A stretch of 64,000 bases of DNA from CAYQOX01 sp964419335 (GCA_964419335.1 CAYQOX010000014.1:29129-93128); one strand, 5' to 3'. Positions 34,656-44,051 are shown, numbered from the stretch's first letter. Notes: generated from the sequence alone by a model not told the origin. Numbers and translations: made by a program.

Positions 34656-36083
34656 TTAAGCTTTTTTGGAGACCGAATGGGTGACGGAATCCATAAATTT
34701 TTTAAAGCCTTTGCTTTTTTCGGGTGAAGCGAAGAGTTCATCGACCTTATCGACGACTTTCTTCTTGGCGATCAGGATGACGCGGTCGCCGCTTTGGAGA
34801 GCATCTTCTCCCGATGGAATGATGACTTCATCCCCACGGACAATGGCGCCCAAGAGAATATCTTGGGGGAGGAAATTTTCTTTCAACTGGCGTCCGATAT
34901 ACGGAGACTGAGGGATGACCTCGACTTCAACCGCTTCGGCACGATCTTCAGCCATAGTGGCCATGGAGAGATGCTTTCCTTGCTGGACATAACGGAGAAT
35001 GGCATTAATGGTGGATTGGCGGGGATTGATGGCGATATCAATATGGCGAATGTGTTCAAGCAAAGGCATGTATTGGGGTTTACGGATCATGGTAATTACC
35101 CGCTTAACCCCTTTTTGTTTGGCCAGCAAGGCGGAAAGCACATTGGTTTCGTCGTCCTTGGAGGCAGAGATAAAACCATCGGCTTCTTGAATTCCCAGTT
35201 CCTGGGTTAAGAAATCCATATCGGTGGCATCAGCATTGTGAACGACCGCATGTTCGAATTCGGATGCAAATTGTTGGCAGCGTTCCGCATCTTCTTCCAC
35301 CAGCATAATATGGGTGTTACTTTTTTTAAAACGTTCCAGAATATAATAAGAAACCCGTGATGCGCCGACAATGACCACTTTGTGTAACTCGCGGGATTCA
35401 ACACCTCCTAGCTGGTTGACCGCGGTAAGGGCATCAGGAGCAGCGATAATATACACCTCATCGCCGGGAAGGATTTGGGTATCTCCTCCTCTCGCGATGT
35501 AGACTTCTTTATCGCGGACAATGCAGGCTACACACCATCGGCCATAAATGTTAAGTTCGGGTAATTCTTTTAAACTGCGGTTGCTAATGGGTGCGTCGGA
35601 AGTGACTTTCATTCCAACAAGTTTCAATCTTTCATTAGCGAAGTCGTTGACGCTCAGAGCCACGGGATTTTCAAGAACATCACAGAGTTCCAAGGCTGCA
35701 ACTTCATCGGGATTGATGATCCAATCAATATTCATCGAATTTTTGTAGCAGCTGTATTTGCGTTCGGGAATCATATAATGTTCATTACGAACCCGGGCGA
35801 TGGTCTTTTGAGTGTCGAATTGTTTCGCCACCGCACAGGCAATTAAATTGCATTCGTCATTATTGCTAACCCCGATGAACCAATTGGCGTTTTCGATCCC
35901 GGCTTCTTCCAAGACCGTGGCACTGGCGCCGTTGCCGGTTACGGTCATGACATCGATCTTGCCTTCCAAGTCTTTAAGCAGGGCTTGGTTGGTATCGATG
36001 ATGGTAACTTGGTGATTGTATTGGTTTAAGCCGATGGCCAGTTTTTTGCCGACTTCACCGGCGCCCATAATGACTATTTTCAT
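34656..36083 (-). CDS. trkA: Trk potassium-channel regulator TrkA (double RCK)
   Basis: About 475 residues built as two RCK units, each with an NAD-binding Rossmann domain and a TrkA_C domain. The first starts IVIMGAGEVGKKLAIGL and the second starts VVIVGASRVSYYILERF. It gates TrkH/TrkG K+ channels in response to nucleotides. ATG 36083 overlaps the stop of the glycerate kinase gene as ATGA; the five codons upstream of it belong to that overlap. No TrkH gene is adjacent. Confidence 0.92.
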   Translation of the reverse strand: MKIVIMGAGEVGKKLAIGLNQYNHQVTIIDTNQALLKDLEGKIDVMTVTGNGASATVLEEAGIENANWFIGVSNNDECNLIACAVAKQFDTQKTIARVRNEHYMIPERKYSCYKNSMNIDWIINPDEVAALELCDVLENPVALSVNDFANERLKLVGMKVTSDAPISNRSLKELPELNIYGRWCVACIVRDKEVYIARGGDTQILPGDEVYIIAAPDALTAVNQLGGVESRELHKVVIVGASRVSYYILERFKKSNTHIMLVEEDAERCQQFASEFEHAVVHNADATDMDFLTQELGIQEADGFISASKDDETNVLSALLAKQKGVKRVITMIRKPQYMPLLEHIRHIDIAINPRQSTINAILRYVQQGKHLSMATMAEDRAEAVEVEVIPQSPYIGRQLKENFLPQDILLGAIVRGDEVIIPSGEDALQSGDRVILIAKKKVVDKVDELFASPEKSKGFKKFMDSVTHSVSKKA

Positions 36084-37213
36084 ATTTTTCGTAACCACAA
36101 TCGTATTACCTGTTCCGTTGTATTTTCTATATTCTCTTTGGCCGTATTGATGGCTTTTTCCAGTGACATGGGGGAAGGCACGATCGAAAAGACGGCGATA
36201 AAACCTTTCTGTTGGAAGAGAGACCTCTCTCCCGTAATCGCGCCTGCTAAGCCAATGACAGGGATATTATTTGCTTGCGCTTTTTGGGCAACCCCCACAG
36301 GGACTTTGCCAAACCAGGTGGAGGCGTCCATCTTCCCTTCCCCGGTTACTATCAACGTAGCATGGGTTAGGGCTTGATCCAAGCCGGCGAAAGAAGCGAT
36401 GAGTTCAAAGCCAGGACGTAATTGGGCATTGCAAAAGGCTAAAAGGCCGGCTCCCAAGCCACCGGCCGCGCCGCCGCCGGGAGAATCGCCGATATTGACA
36501 TCCAGATCTTTTTGCCAGCATTGGGACACATTACGCAACCCTTCTTCAAGGCGGGGAATCATTTCTGGGGAGGCTCCTTTTTGGGGAGCATACACCGGGG
36601 CTGCGCCTTCAGGCCCCAAGAGTGGATTGGTGACATCGCAGGCGACATAGATTTTCACTTCATGTAGACGTGGATGTATGCCGCGGGTATCAATTCGATG
36701 AAGGGCGAGCATGCCTTGCCCGTTCGCTTCGATGGGCTGATCTTGTTCATCGAAGAGTTGATATCCGAGGGCTTGGGCCATGCCGAGACCGGCATCGTTG
36801 GTAGCGCTCCCGCCGATGCCTAAGATGATGGTATCCACGCCGCGTTGGAGCGCATCGGCGATCATCTCTCCCGTACCATAGGTCGTGGTATAGAGGGGAT
36901 TCTTTTCGTGATCGTGGAGTCTCCATAAGCCGGAGACAGAAGCCATTTCCATGACCGCGGTGCGTCCATCCTCGATGAGGCCGTATTGGACTTGAACCGG
37001 CCGCATTAAGGGATCATGGGCTTCAAGTTCAACCCATGTGCCTTGACGGGCGGCGACCAGGGCTTCGGTGGTACCATCGCCCCCATCCGCGAGAGGGACT
37101 TTCACCACTGGGGTGTGTTGGTTAACCCGGCGGATCCCCTGTTCTATGGCGGTGGCGACTTCAATGGCGGAGAGACATTCTTTAAAAGCATTAGGGGCGA
37201 GGACAATTGTCAT
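36080..37213 (-). CDS. Glycerate kinase, type I (GarK/GlxK)
   Basis: About 377 residues of the GarK family. Diagnostic segments are APNAFKECLSAIEVATAIEQG, LADGGDGTTEALVAA, TYGTGEMIADALQRGVDTI, GIGGSATNDAGLGMAQALG, PGGGAAGGLGAGLLAF and VTGEGKMDASTWFGKVPVG. It phosphorylates D-glycerate to 2-phosphoglycerate, the last step when aldarates or tartronate semialdehyde enter glycolysis. ATG 37213 has AAGGA seven bases upstream and is preferred to 37234. Its position just downstream of an enolase-superfamily sugar-acid dehydratase gene may link the two, with a 150-base gap between them. Confidence 0.92.
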   Translation of the reverse strand: MTIVLAPNAFKECLSAIEVATAIEQGIRRVNQHTPVVKVPLADGGDGTTEALVAARQGTWVELEAHDPLMRPVQVQYGLIEDGRTAVMEMASVSGLWRLHDHEKNPLYTTTYGTGEMIADALQRGVDTIILGIGGSATNDAGLGMAQALGYQLFDEQDQPIEANGQGMLALHRIDTRGIHPRLHEVKIYVACDVTNPLLGPEGAAPVYAPQKGASPEMIPRLEEGLRNVSQCWQKDLDVNIGDSPGGGAAGGLGAGLLAFCNAQLRPGFELIASFAGLDQALTHATLIVTGEGKMDASTWFGKVPVGVAQKAQANNIPVIGLAGAITGERSLFQQKGFIAVFSIVPSPMSLEKAINTAKENIENTTEQVIRLWLRKI

Positions 37214-37366
37214 AGGTTGATCCTTAGAAGCCAAAACGGGTTGAGTTTTTTTAATCGCACTTTTATTCCCTTTATTTTATTAGATCAACCGTTAAGGAGA
37301 AGGCGTAATTAAATCTTCAACCATTGGTTTTGTCTTCACTTTTTTAAACAAAAGTTTGTGGATTGT

Positions 37367-38605
37367 TTATAATTTTTCTGTGGATTGGATGTATTCAGGA
37401 TCGATATTGACGCCGAATCCCGGACCCGTTGGCACTTTGATTTTTCCTTCTTGGGGAGAAAGAGAAGAAGTTTCACAGGAGATGGGTACTTTTTCGGTTT
37501 TGCCTTTGTACTCCATGTACTTGCCCGCGTTGGGAATACAGGCAGCGAAGAGGATGACATAGAGATAGCCCAAGCCGGCACCACTCATGTGGGGAATGAT
37601 GGTCATTCCGGCTTTTTCGGCCATGCGGGCGACACGAATGCAACGTAAAAAACCACCAAAGTAAAATAAATCCGGCTGTACAATTTGCAGTGCGTTTTTC
37701 TGGATCATCCAACGAAAGCGGCGCAGGCTGCTTTCTTGCTCACCGCCGGCGATGGGGATATCCAGGGCATCGGCGATGGCTTTGGTTTCCCACAGGTGAT
37801 CAAAGGGACAGGGTTCTTCGAAGAAAGCGAGGTTATTTTTTTCGCATATTTTGCCGATGCGGATGGAATGGTTGACGTCATAGGAGCCGTTCGAGTCTAC
37901 GTAAATGATCATCTCATCGCCCAGGGCTTCTCGAGCCAAGGGGATTAATTTTTCAGAACGTCCTGGGCGGGAATCGCGATTGTTGCTCATACGTCCACCG
38001 ACTTTGAACTTGATCGCTTCGGCGCCGGTTTGTTCAACGAGGCGTTTGAGGGCTTCTACTTCTTCCTCGGCGGTATTGCCGCGATTGCCGCTGGCACGAT
38101 AGATGTGAACATGGTCACGCGTTAATTGGCCGATCAGGTTCCCTACTGATTTGCCAGAAATCCGGCCTAATAATTCTAAAATCGCCATTTCGATAGAGGC
38201 AACACAAACCCAAAGCGCCAGTCCCTGTAATTTATAATTACTGCGGTAGACAAAAACGCCATCGATTAATTCATCCAGGTTTCGCGCATCTTTGCCGACA
38301 AAGTAGGGAGCGACACATTGGAGAAAAATCGGATAGAGATAGCGCAGACGGTGGTCATTGGTAATGATGACGCCCTCGGCACCATCTTTGCTTCTTACCC
38401 GCACAAGATACTGGCCTTCTTTGTGAAGCAAGTCCACGCTTTCGAGGATGATGGGAGAAGTGAAATCGTCGGTTTTGAGAATGGGCCCCATTGGGGCCTG
38501 GATCAGTTCATCGCGGGGAAGATCTTGTTCTTTTGTGAAGGATGTTGAAGCGGCGAGGGTTCCCATCGTGAGGGAGGATAAAAAAGTGCGGCGATTGGTG
38601 TTCAT
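37367..38605 (-). CDS. Mandelate racemase/muconate lactonizing enzyme (enolase superfamily) with Tat-like signal
   Basis: A 412-residue enolase-superfamily enzyme. The N-terminus MNTNRRTFLSSLTMGTLAAS is Tat-like. The capping domain is followed by a barrel with the KxK base region IKFKVGGRM, metal ligands in YVDSNGSYD, FFEEPCPFDH and IAGGEQES, and a His in IIPHMSGAG. This ligand set is typical of the mandelate racemase or galactonate-dehydratase-like groups that dehydrate sugar acids, but the exact substrate is not visible. TAGGAG stands before the ATG. An exported member is odd, since sugar-acid dehydration is normally cytoplasmic. Confidence 0.87.
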   Translation of the reverse strand: MNTNRRTFLSSLTMGTLAASTSFTKEQDLPRDELIQAPMGPILKTDDFTSPIILESVDLLHKEGQYLVRVRSKDGAEGVIITNDHRLRYLYPIFLQCVAPYFVGKDARNLDELIDGVFVYRSNYKLQGLALWVCVASIEMAILELLGRISGKSVGNLIGQLTRDHVHIYRASGNRGNTAEEEVEALKRLVEQTGAEAIKFKVGGRMSNNRDSRPGRSEKLIPLAREALGDEMIIYVDSNGSYDVNHSIRIGKICEKNNLAFFEEPCPFDHLWETKAIADALDIPIAGGEQESSLRRFRWMIQKNALQIVQPDLFYFGGFLRCIRVARMAEKAGMTIIPHMSGAGLGYLYVILFAACIPNAGKYMEYKGKTEKVPISCETSSLSPQEGKIKVPTGPGFGVNIDPEYIQSTEKL

Positions 38606-38771
38606 CGTTATCTCCTAGATCATGAATTATCATTCACGTTATCATAACAAATTATCATAGCAAAAACCATTTAGGCTAATATCCCTATTAGGGAAAAAGC
38701 GCACTTGAAAAAATTGTTGCAATGTGAAACAACATTATCAACAGAAGATTTCTTAAAAAGGAGTACCATTC

Positions 38772-41024
38772 ATGAATAAAACAATCTTTGTTATTGGAGT
38801 CTTGCTAGTTTTCCCCGCGTTACTATGTAACGCCGCAACGGTGGAACGTTATGATGTGGTATGGAATACGCCCAGTGAGGATTCTTCCGGCTCGATGCCG
38901 TTAGGCAATGGAGATATCGGTATCAATGTTTGGGTGGAAGAGGATGGGAGTATTTATTTTTATATCAGTAAAACCGACGCATGGAGTGAAAATGCGCGGC
39001 TGCTCAAGTTAGGTTTGGTGCGGCTGCGATTTGATCCTAATCCCTTTGAGAATCTTAAAGATTTTAAACATCATTTATCCCTGCAGGATGGAAGCATGGT
39101 CATTCGTGCTGGGGATGGGAGTCAGGAGATCACAACCAGGTTATGGGTGGATGCGCATACCCCAGTTATTCGGATCGAAACCCAAGGGGAAAAACCGTAC
39201 CAAGTATATGCTTCGCTGCAGCCGTGGCGAACGAAAAAGCGGGTGATGACGGATGAACAAGAGCTGCATAGTGCCTATGGGCTAGTGAATGCGCCTTTTC
39301 CAGTAGAGGTCTCGCCGGATACGGTGAAAGCGGAAAAGAAGCATGTTCTATGGTATCACCGGAATCGGCGTTCGATTTGGCCGTTGACCCTGCGCGGTCA
39401 AGGTTTGGGCTCTTTGATTTCGGAGTTGGAAGATCCCCTGATGAAGCGTACTTTTGGTGGGTTGATGGAAGGAAATCATTTTGTTCTTGAGGAAGATGAA
39501 AAAAATACGTTAAAAACTTCAAAATCGGCCACAGCGCATAGGCTAATGATTCATGTACTAACGGCTCAAACAGAAAGTACGGAAGCATGGGAAGATCAAA
39601 TCAAAGAGAAGGCACGTGCGGTTCGGAATAAAGATTGGCAGGCCGCGTATAGGAAACATCAAAGTTATTGGAGAAAATTTTGGGAGCGTAGTTATATTCA
39701 TCTGCTTTCCTCCAATGATCGGGATCGTGAGGCGTTCATCATTTCCCGGGGGTACGCGTTACAGCGGTTTATTTCCGCTTGTGCGGGGCGTGGTGATGAT
39801 CCTATTAAATTTAATGGGACGATTTTTACGGTCGATGTGAAAGAAGAGGGTGAGATTCTCTATGATGCTGATTATCGGCGCTGGGGCGGGCCTTACTGGT
39901 TTCAAAATACACGTTTGTGTTATTGGCCGATGCTGAAAACAGGAGATTTTGAAATGATGGATCCTTTGTTTCAGATGTTTCTCGAGGCCTTGCCGTTTGC
40001 AAAGAAACGTACCCAACTTTACTACGAGCACCCGGGGGCCTTTTTTCCAGAAACCATGTACTTTTGGGGAACTTATGCCATGGATAATTATGGCTGGGAG
40101 CGCGAAGGGAAACCGATTTCTCATGTGGATAACCGTTATATTCGCTATCATTTTAACGGAGCAATTGAGTTGATCGCGATGATGATAGAGCGCTCAATTT
40201 ATACGCTGAAGGAAGAGTTTTTGCATAATACTTTATATCCCTTTGCGGAATCGGTGCTGCGATTTTTTGATGAGCACTATCCACGGGACAAAGATGGGGA
40301 GCTACACATCGAACCGTCCCAAGCATTAGAGACTTGGCAGAAAGCCACGAATCCACTGCCGGAAGTGGCTGGTTTGAAGTATGTGACAAAGCGGCTGTTG
40401 GATTTTGAGACAATCCCCGAAGAATTGAAAACATTGTGCATGCGGCTTCAAAAGGACCTCCCTGATTTGCCTAGGGAAACCGAAGGAGATCAAACCTATT
40501 TGCTTCCCGCAGAGACGTTTGATGAATTGAGAAACTCGGAAAATCCTGAACTGTATGCGATTTTTCCTTTTCGTCTTTATGGCTTAAGCCAACCTGATCT
40601 AGAAATCGCCCGGGAGACTTTCGAACGTCGGCGAGTGAAACGGACGGGTGGTTGGACCCAGGATCCAATCCAAGCGGCTTATCTTGGATTGGTGGAGACG
40701 GCTCAGAATTACACCGTGCAGAATTTTTCGACCTGGCATGAGGGGAGCCGTTTTTCCGCGTTTTGGGGACCAAACTTCGATTGGATCCCGGATCAGGATC
40801 ATGGGAATGTGTCCATGATTGCTCTTCAATCGATGCTTCTGCAAGCGGTTGGGGATAAGATTCTTTTGTTTCCCGCTTGGCCGGAAGATTGGGATGTGGA
40901 GTTTAAACTTCATGCTCCTTATGCGACAACTGTCGAGGGGATTTATAAAAACGGGAAAGTAGAAAAATTAATCGTAAATCCTGAAGAACGTCGTGAAGAT
41001 GTGCAAATTATGGTGGGTGAATAA
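38772..41024 (+). CDS. Secreted DUF5703 / GH95-like glycoside hydrolase
   Basis: A 750-residue protein. The signal peptide is MNKTIFVIGVLLVFPALLCNA. The DUF5703 N-terminal beta domain starts at about residue 26 (YDVVWNTPSEDSSGSMPLGNG, then SIYFYISKTDAWSEN). A linker and an (alpha/alpha)6-like barrel (about 300-690) resemble GH95 alpha-fucosidase-like proteins, and a short beta tail closes the chain. The catalytic residues cannot be assigned with confidence. Substrates might be fucosides or related galactosides. AAAAAGGAG precedes the ATG. A dispersed repeat starts eight bases after its stop. Confidence 0.82.
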   Translation: MNKTIFVIGVLLVFPALLCNAATVERYDVVWNTPSEDSSGSMPLGNGDIGINVWVEEDGSIYFYISKTDAWSENARLLKLGLVRLRFDPNPFENLKDFKHHLSLQDGSMVIRAGDGSQEITTRLWVDAHTPVIRIETQGEKPYQVYASLQPWRTKKRVMTDEQELHSAYGLVNAPFPVEVSPDTVKAEKKHVLWYHRNRRSIWPLTLRGQGLGSLISELEDPLMKRTFGGLMEGNHFVLEEDEKNTLKTSKSATAHRLMIHVLTAQTESTEAWEDQIKEKARAVRNKDWQAAYRKHQSYWRKFWERSYIHLLSSNDRDREAFIISRGYALQRFISACAGRGDDPIKFNGTIFTVDVKEEGEILYDADYRRWGGPYWFQNTRLCYWPMLKTGDFEMMDPLFQMFLEALPFAKKRTQLYYEHPGAFFPETMYFWGTYAMDNYGWEREGKPISHVDNRYIRYHFNGAIELIAMMIERSIYTLKEEFLHNTLYPFAESVLRFFDEHYPRDKDGELHIEPSQALETWQKATNPLPEVAGLKYVTKRLLDFETIPEELKTLCMRLQKDLPDLPRETEGDQTYLLPAETFDELRNSENPELYAIFPFRLYGLSQPDLEIARETFERRRVKRTGGWTQDPIQAAYLGLVETAQNYTVQNFSTWHEGSRFSAFWGPNFDWIPDQDHGNVSMIALQSMLLQAVGDKILLFPAWPEDWDVEFKLHAPYATTVEGIYKNGKVEKLIVNPEERREDVQIMVGE

Positions 41025-41372
41025 TAATTTCGGCTCATCACGAAAGTGATTACTTTTTGGGGAGGAAACGCCTTGGGGATGTGTTCCGCTTGTCTCCGCG
41101 CGGCCTTAAGGGCCGCTTGCTGCGAAAGCCGCTCCACACAAGCCCCTTCGGCGTTTTGGTTCGATTTATTAAGATTGAAAAAAGGCATGGGTCTCGCTTA
41201 GAATCATGTTCTGTTTTTTTTTAAAATGTACTCAAATACAGGATGAACCATAATTTCTTTCTTTTCACTGAATAAAGCCTCTTCTAGCGAAAGGAGAAAA
41301 TATGGTTTGATAATAGAGAAATTGTATTTATTTAATTTTTGATTCTACTTTTGTAAAATGGAAAAGGAATGA
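41025..41372. other. Gene-free region holding dispersed repeat copy A and a pseudopilin promoter
   Basis: 348 bases. Most is the repeat at 41032-41257. The rest is an AT-rich stretch with GGAAAAGGAATG just before the pseudopilin start; no clear hexamer pair is visible. Confidence 0.5.
41032..41257. repeat. Dispersed intergenic repeat family 1, copy A
   Basis: About 226 bases alignable end to end with 58487-58710. Both start GGCTCATCAC within eight bases after a stop codon and share GCTTGTCTCCGC, GCTCCACACAAGCCCC and AATGTACTCAAA, ending near ACAGGA-GAACC. A strong stem GCGGCC-TTAAG-GGCCGC occurs in the middle. It could be a structured 3' region, a miniature mobile element or a small RNA. Confidence 0.8.
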
Positions 41373-42050
41373 ATGATGAAGAAATTTAGGCATGGTTTTA
41401 CGTTGATTGAGTTACTGATAGTGGTGGCGATCATTGGGATTTTGGCTGCGATTGCAGTGCCTAATTTTATTAATGCGCAAACGCGGGCGAAGATTGCCCG
41501 GAATCAGTCGGATATGAAAGCCCTCTCGACGGCAGTGATGTCGCTGCGGGTGGATACCGGGGCCTATCCTGTGGACTGGTGGGATGATGATTCGGAATTG
41601 GGCTGCGAGCGATTGGAAAAGTTGTTTAACCAAGTGGGGGCTGGCGAAGGTTGTCCCCGCCCTAATGGGCGCGGTATCTTTGGGGTGTTAGCCCCGCTCA
41701 CCAGCCCAACACCTTATATGGCCTCGATCCCATTGGATCCATTTTTCGAAGGGCCTGAAGGTGGACGCACTTCCTATCGATATGGGGATTATGAAGGTGC
41801 TTACCGGGGACACTCGGGAACCAATGAATACAACCATAGTTTCAATGCCCTCAAACCAGGGATCGCAGAGAATTTGGGATTGAGACCCTTGGGGTTGGAA
41901 GAGTTTGCATTTATTGGCAGCGGTCCGGATAAAGAATTCGGGATTGGTGCGGGAGCCAGTGATCCCCATCGCGGCATTCCCTATGAGGCATCGAATGGAT
42001 TAAACAGTTTAGGTGACATAGTGTTTCGGTCAGGCGGTGGAAGTTCCTGA
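41373..42050 (+). CDS. GspG-like prepilin-type protein, pseudopilin 1
   Basis: A 225-residue type II secretion/type IV pilin-like protein. The leader ends in HG, followed by FTLIELLIVVAIIGILAAIA with Glu at +5, the classic prepilin peptidase site and hydrophobic helix. The globular part has PTPYMASIPLDPFF and a C-terminal SGPDKEFGIG ... EASNGLNSLGDI segment that looks like the Ca2+-binding loop of GspG major pseudopilins. Two relatives are in the window (43461-44021 and 59365-59985). It follows the GH95-like gene but has its own leader. It may serve secretion of the glycan-acting enzymes. Confidence 0.88.
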   Translation: MMKKFRHGFTLIELLIVVAIIGILAAIAVPNFINAQTRAKIARNQSDMKALSTAVMSLRVDTGAYPVDWWDDDSELGCERLEKLFNQVGAGEGCPRPNGRGIFGVLAPLTSPTPYMASIPLDPFFEGPEGGRTSYRYGDYEGAYRGHSGTNEYNHSFNALKPGIAENLGLRPLGLEEFAFIGSGPDKEFGIGAGASDPHRGIPYEASNGLNSLGDIVFRSGGGSS

Positions 42051-42378
42051 TTTTGTTCAAGCGAATGGGATTGATGGAAGGGTGTGAATCTTAAGCACCG
42101 TGGTTTGGGTTCATGAGATTTACTTTGTTTGAATTGGAGTGTTGGGGGATTTACTTTGTCTGAATCGGGATACCCTGGATGCGAAAATATTCAGGATAAC
42201 GGTCTGGATGGATGGGGGAGAGAGATTAAATTTATCCCGCCTAAGGTGGTCAATAGTGCGCATTTCTCATGTAAAAAATTGTAAATATACATTCGTATGT
42301 GCGATTATATTATTTACATTTTTCCAAAATCATGAAATAATCAATCGAACGATCTAATGAATAAGGGAGGTTAGGACG
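42051..42378. other. Gene-free region with repeat family 2 copies
   Basis: 328 bases. It contains two tandem partial copies of the GATTTACTTTG motif (42115 and 42148), the family 2 repeat at 42147-42225, and GGGAGGTTAGG, a strong ribosome binding site, before the CBM9 gene. No promoter pair is clear. Confidence 0.5.
42147..42225. repeat. Dispersed intergenic repeat family 2, copy A
   Basis: Shares GGATTTACTTTGTCTGAAT, GGGAT and ATATTCAGGATAACGG-CTGGA with 52144-52226, and the AGGATAACGGCCTGGA-GGATGGGG part with 46339-46398. It resembles the widespread short CTGAAT...CAGGAT intergenic repeats I recall from many bacterial phyla. It codes for nothing. Confidence 0.7.
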
Positions 42379-43431
42379 ATGAGATTGATTCAGTTAGTTG
42401 TAATCGTCATGTTTTTGGGCTTAGTAAGTTATGGGGTATATGCGCAGGATGTGAAGGTTTATGAGGTGAACAAGGTGATCGATACACCGCCCACGATTGA
42501 CGGGGAGTATAGCGAAGAAGAATGGGAAGGTTCAGAATGGACCAGTGATTTTTATGGATTAAATCACAGTGCAAATTCTGCCAGTTATCAAGGTCAGTCG
42601 ACTGATTTAGAGTGGCGGTGGCGGGCTTTGTGGGATGATGATTATTTATATGTGCTCTTCAATGCTAATTTGAGATACATCAATCCCAATGGTTGGGTTT
42701 GGGCTGAAGGATCCGGAGATTTAGTGACCCCTCTGGTCGAGGATGACGTGGGGTATGCCGGTTGGGGAATCGCAGAGAACCTGGATTTTGAATTTTTCCT
42801 TACACCCAATTGGGTCGAAGAAGAAGTCGATTATTTGAATGAAGCGGAGAATAATCCCCCGGCTTATCAGCTATGTTATTTCCCCTTATTGCCAGATATC
42901 GAGGGAGACGTTATTTATGCGGATGGAAATTATGGAGTACGCGAGGGTGAAGGACCTCCGTTTATTTTTTCTGGAAATATCGGATCGGATAGTATGCCGG
43001 GAGATTGGGATCCTATTTTTGACCCGGATGCCGCTGAAGAAGCGGGAGTTAAGCCATTTCAATTAGCCGCGCTTCCGCACTTAGTCGAAGATGCAGAAGA
43101 AGGCGTGGAGATTGTTGGTTCGCCGGTGTTGGAAATGGCTATTCCCTTCTCTCAACTAGGAATTTCGTCTTTGCCTGATGTGGAGACGATTGAGGATTTG
43201 GATGCTGGATTGCAATTTATGATTATGGAGCCTGATGAAGATGGGGTCTATGTCCATCCCGAAGATATATGGCTATTCAATGTGGCGGGTTATACCGATG
43301 GGCCCACCGCAGGAGAGGGGCTCGCCTTAGTTACGTGGAACGAGATGGGAGAAGGCGGATTTCATAATGCCCCTCGGGGTGAGTTGGTGTTTAAGGTCAG
43401 TACCTCCATAGAGAATTGGATGGTGCATTGA
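42379..43431 (+). CDS. Secreted CBM9-like carbohydrate-binding protein
   Basis: A 350-residue exported protein. A signal peptide (MRLIQLVVIVMFLGLVSYGVYA) precedes a single beta-sandwich domain of the CBM9-like family, recognised by VIDTPPTIDGEYSEEEW near residue 38, WRALWDDDYLYVLFNA near 85, and VLEMAIPFSQLGI near 255. Such domains bind sugar ends or haem in other families; no catalytic domain is attached. GGGAGG precedes the ATG. It ends 30 bases before a convergent pseudopilin gene. Confidence 0.85.
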   Translation: MRLIQLVVIVMFLGLVSYGVYAQDVKVYEVNKVIDTPPTIDGEYSEEEWEGSEWTSDFYGLNHSANSASYQGQSTDLEWRWRALWDDDYLYVLFNANLRYINPNGWVWAEGSGDLVTPLVEDDVGYAGWGIAENLDFEFFLTPNWVEEEVDYLNEAENNPPAYQLCYFPLLPDIEGDVIYADGNYGVREGEGPPFIFSGNIGSDSMPGDWDPIFDPDAAEEAGVKPFQLAALPHLVEDAEEGVEIVGSPVLEMAIPFSQLGISSLPDVETIEDLDAGLQFMIMEPDEDGVYVHPEDIWLFNVAGYTDGPTAGEGLALVTWNEMGEGGFHNAPRGELVFKVSTSIENWMVH

Positions 43432-43460
43432 ACTACGAAGTGGTGAGGGTCGAGCCGTTT

Positions 43461-44021
43461 TTATGGTCCGAAACGGCAGATGTCGCCGATGCTATTTAGG
43501 CCATTGCTGGGGTCATAGGCTAAGGCATAATCACCTTGGCCGTTGGGGCCGAGAGAACGAAGCTGCCATTTGTCCACGATGCGGGGAGGAGCGGCATTAG
43601 GACTTTGAAGTTGGCCAATGTTGTAAAAGTAATCACGGCTAAGTGACTGGCTGCCTCCTTTGTGATAAAGATAAACATAGTTGGGAATTACCGCAGGGAA
43701 CCATCCAAACCCGCCGGCGGTGACTTCGCCTTTGAATTCGAAAGGATCGGTGGGGAGGCTGGACATATAGGGAGTTGGGCTGGTGAGTTTATCCAGGCCA
43801 AAGCCATCACCCGGTTGGGCTTGTCCGATGGGATAGGCGTTATTATCCAGCTGGTAGGCTTCGAGAGCGGTGCCGATGGAGCGTTGGTCGGCTTCAGCCC
43901 GAGCGACTTTGGCACGAATTTGAGCATTCAAGAAATTAGGGACCGCAATCGCGGCCAAAATGCCAATAATGGCGACAACAATAAGTAGTTCGATCAAAGT
44001 GAATGCATCACTTCTTTTCAT
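43461..44021 (-). CDS. GspG-like prepilin-type protein, pseudopilin 2
   Basis: A 186-residue pseudopilin with the leader MKRSDA, cleaved before FTLIELLIVVAIIGILAAIA (Ala at -1, Glu at +5). It keeps NFLNAQIRAKVARAEADQRS, TSPTPYMSSLPTDPF, and the C-terminal SLGPNGQGDYALAYDPSNGLNSIGDI region (conserved SNGLNSIGDI). It is encoded downstream of the LamG gene in the same direction, separated by a GC-rich hairpin. AGGA stands eight bases before the ATG. Probably an outer-layer or major subunit of a secretion pseudopilus. Confidence 0.88.
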   Translation of the reverse strand: MKRSDAFTLIELLIVVAIIGILAAIAVPNFLNAQIRAKVARAEADQRSIGTALEAYQLDNNAYPIGQAQPGDGFGLDKLTSPTPYMSSLPTDPFEFKGEVTAGGFGWFPAVIPNYVYLYHKGGSQSLSRDYFYNIGQLQSPNAAPPRIVDKWQLRSLGPNGQGDYALAYDPSNGLNSIGDICRFGP

Positions 44022-44051
44022 AGTTTTAATCCTAACATTATAAGGGAGTTA

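Noticed and set aside
40943..41188. Minus-strand small protein in repeat copy A
   Set aside because: The frame overlaps the 3' end of the DUF5703 gene, lies within a dispersed repeat, and the compared codons show mostly residue-changing differences.
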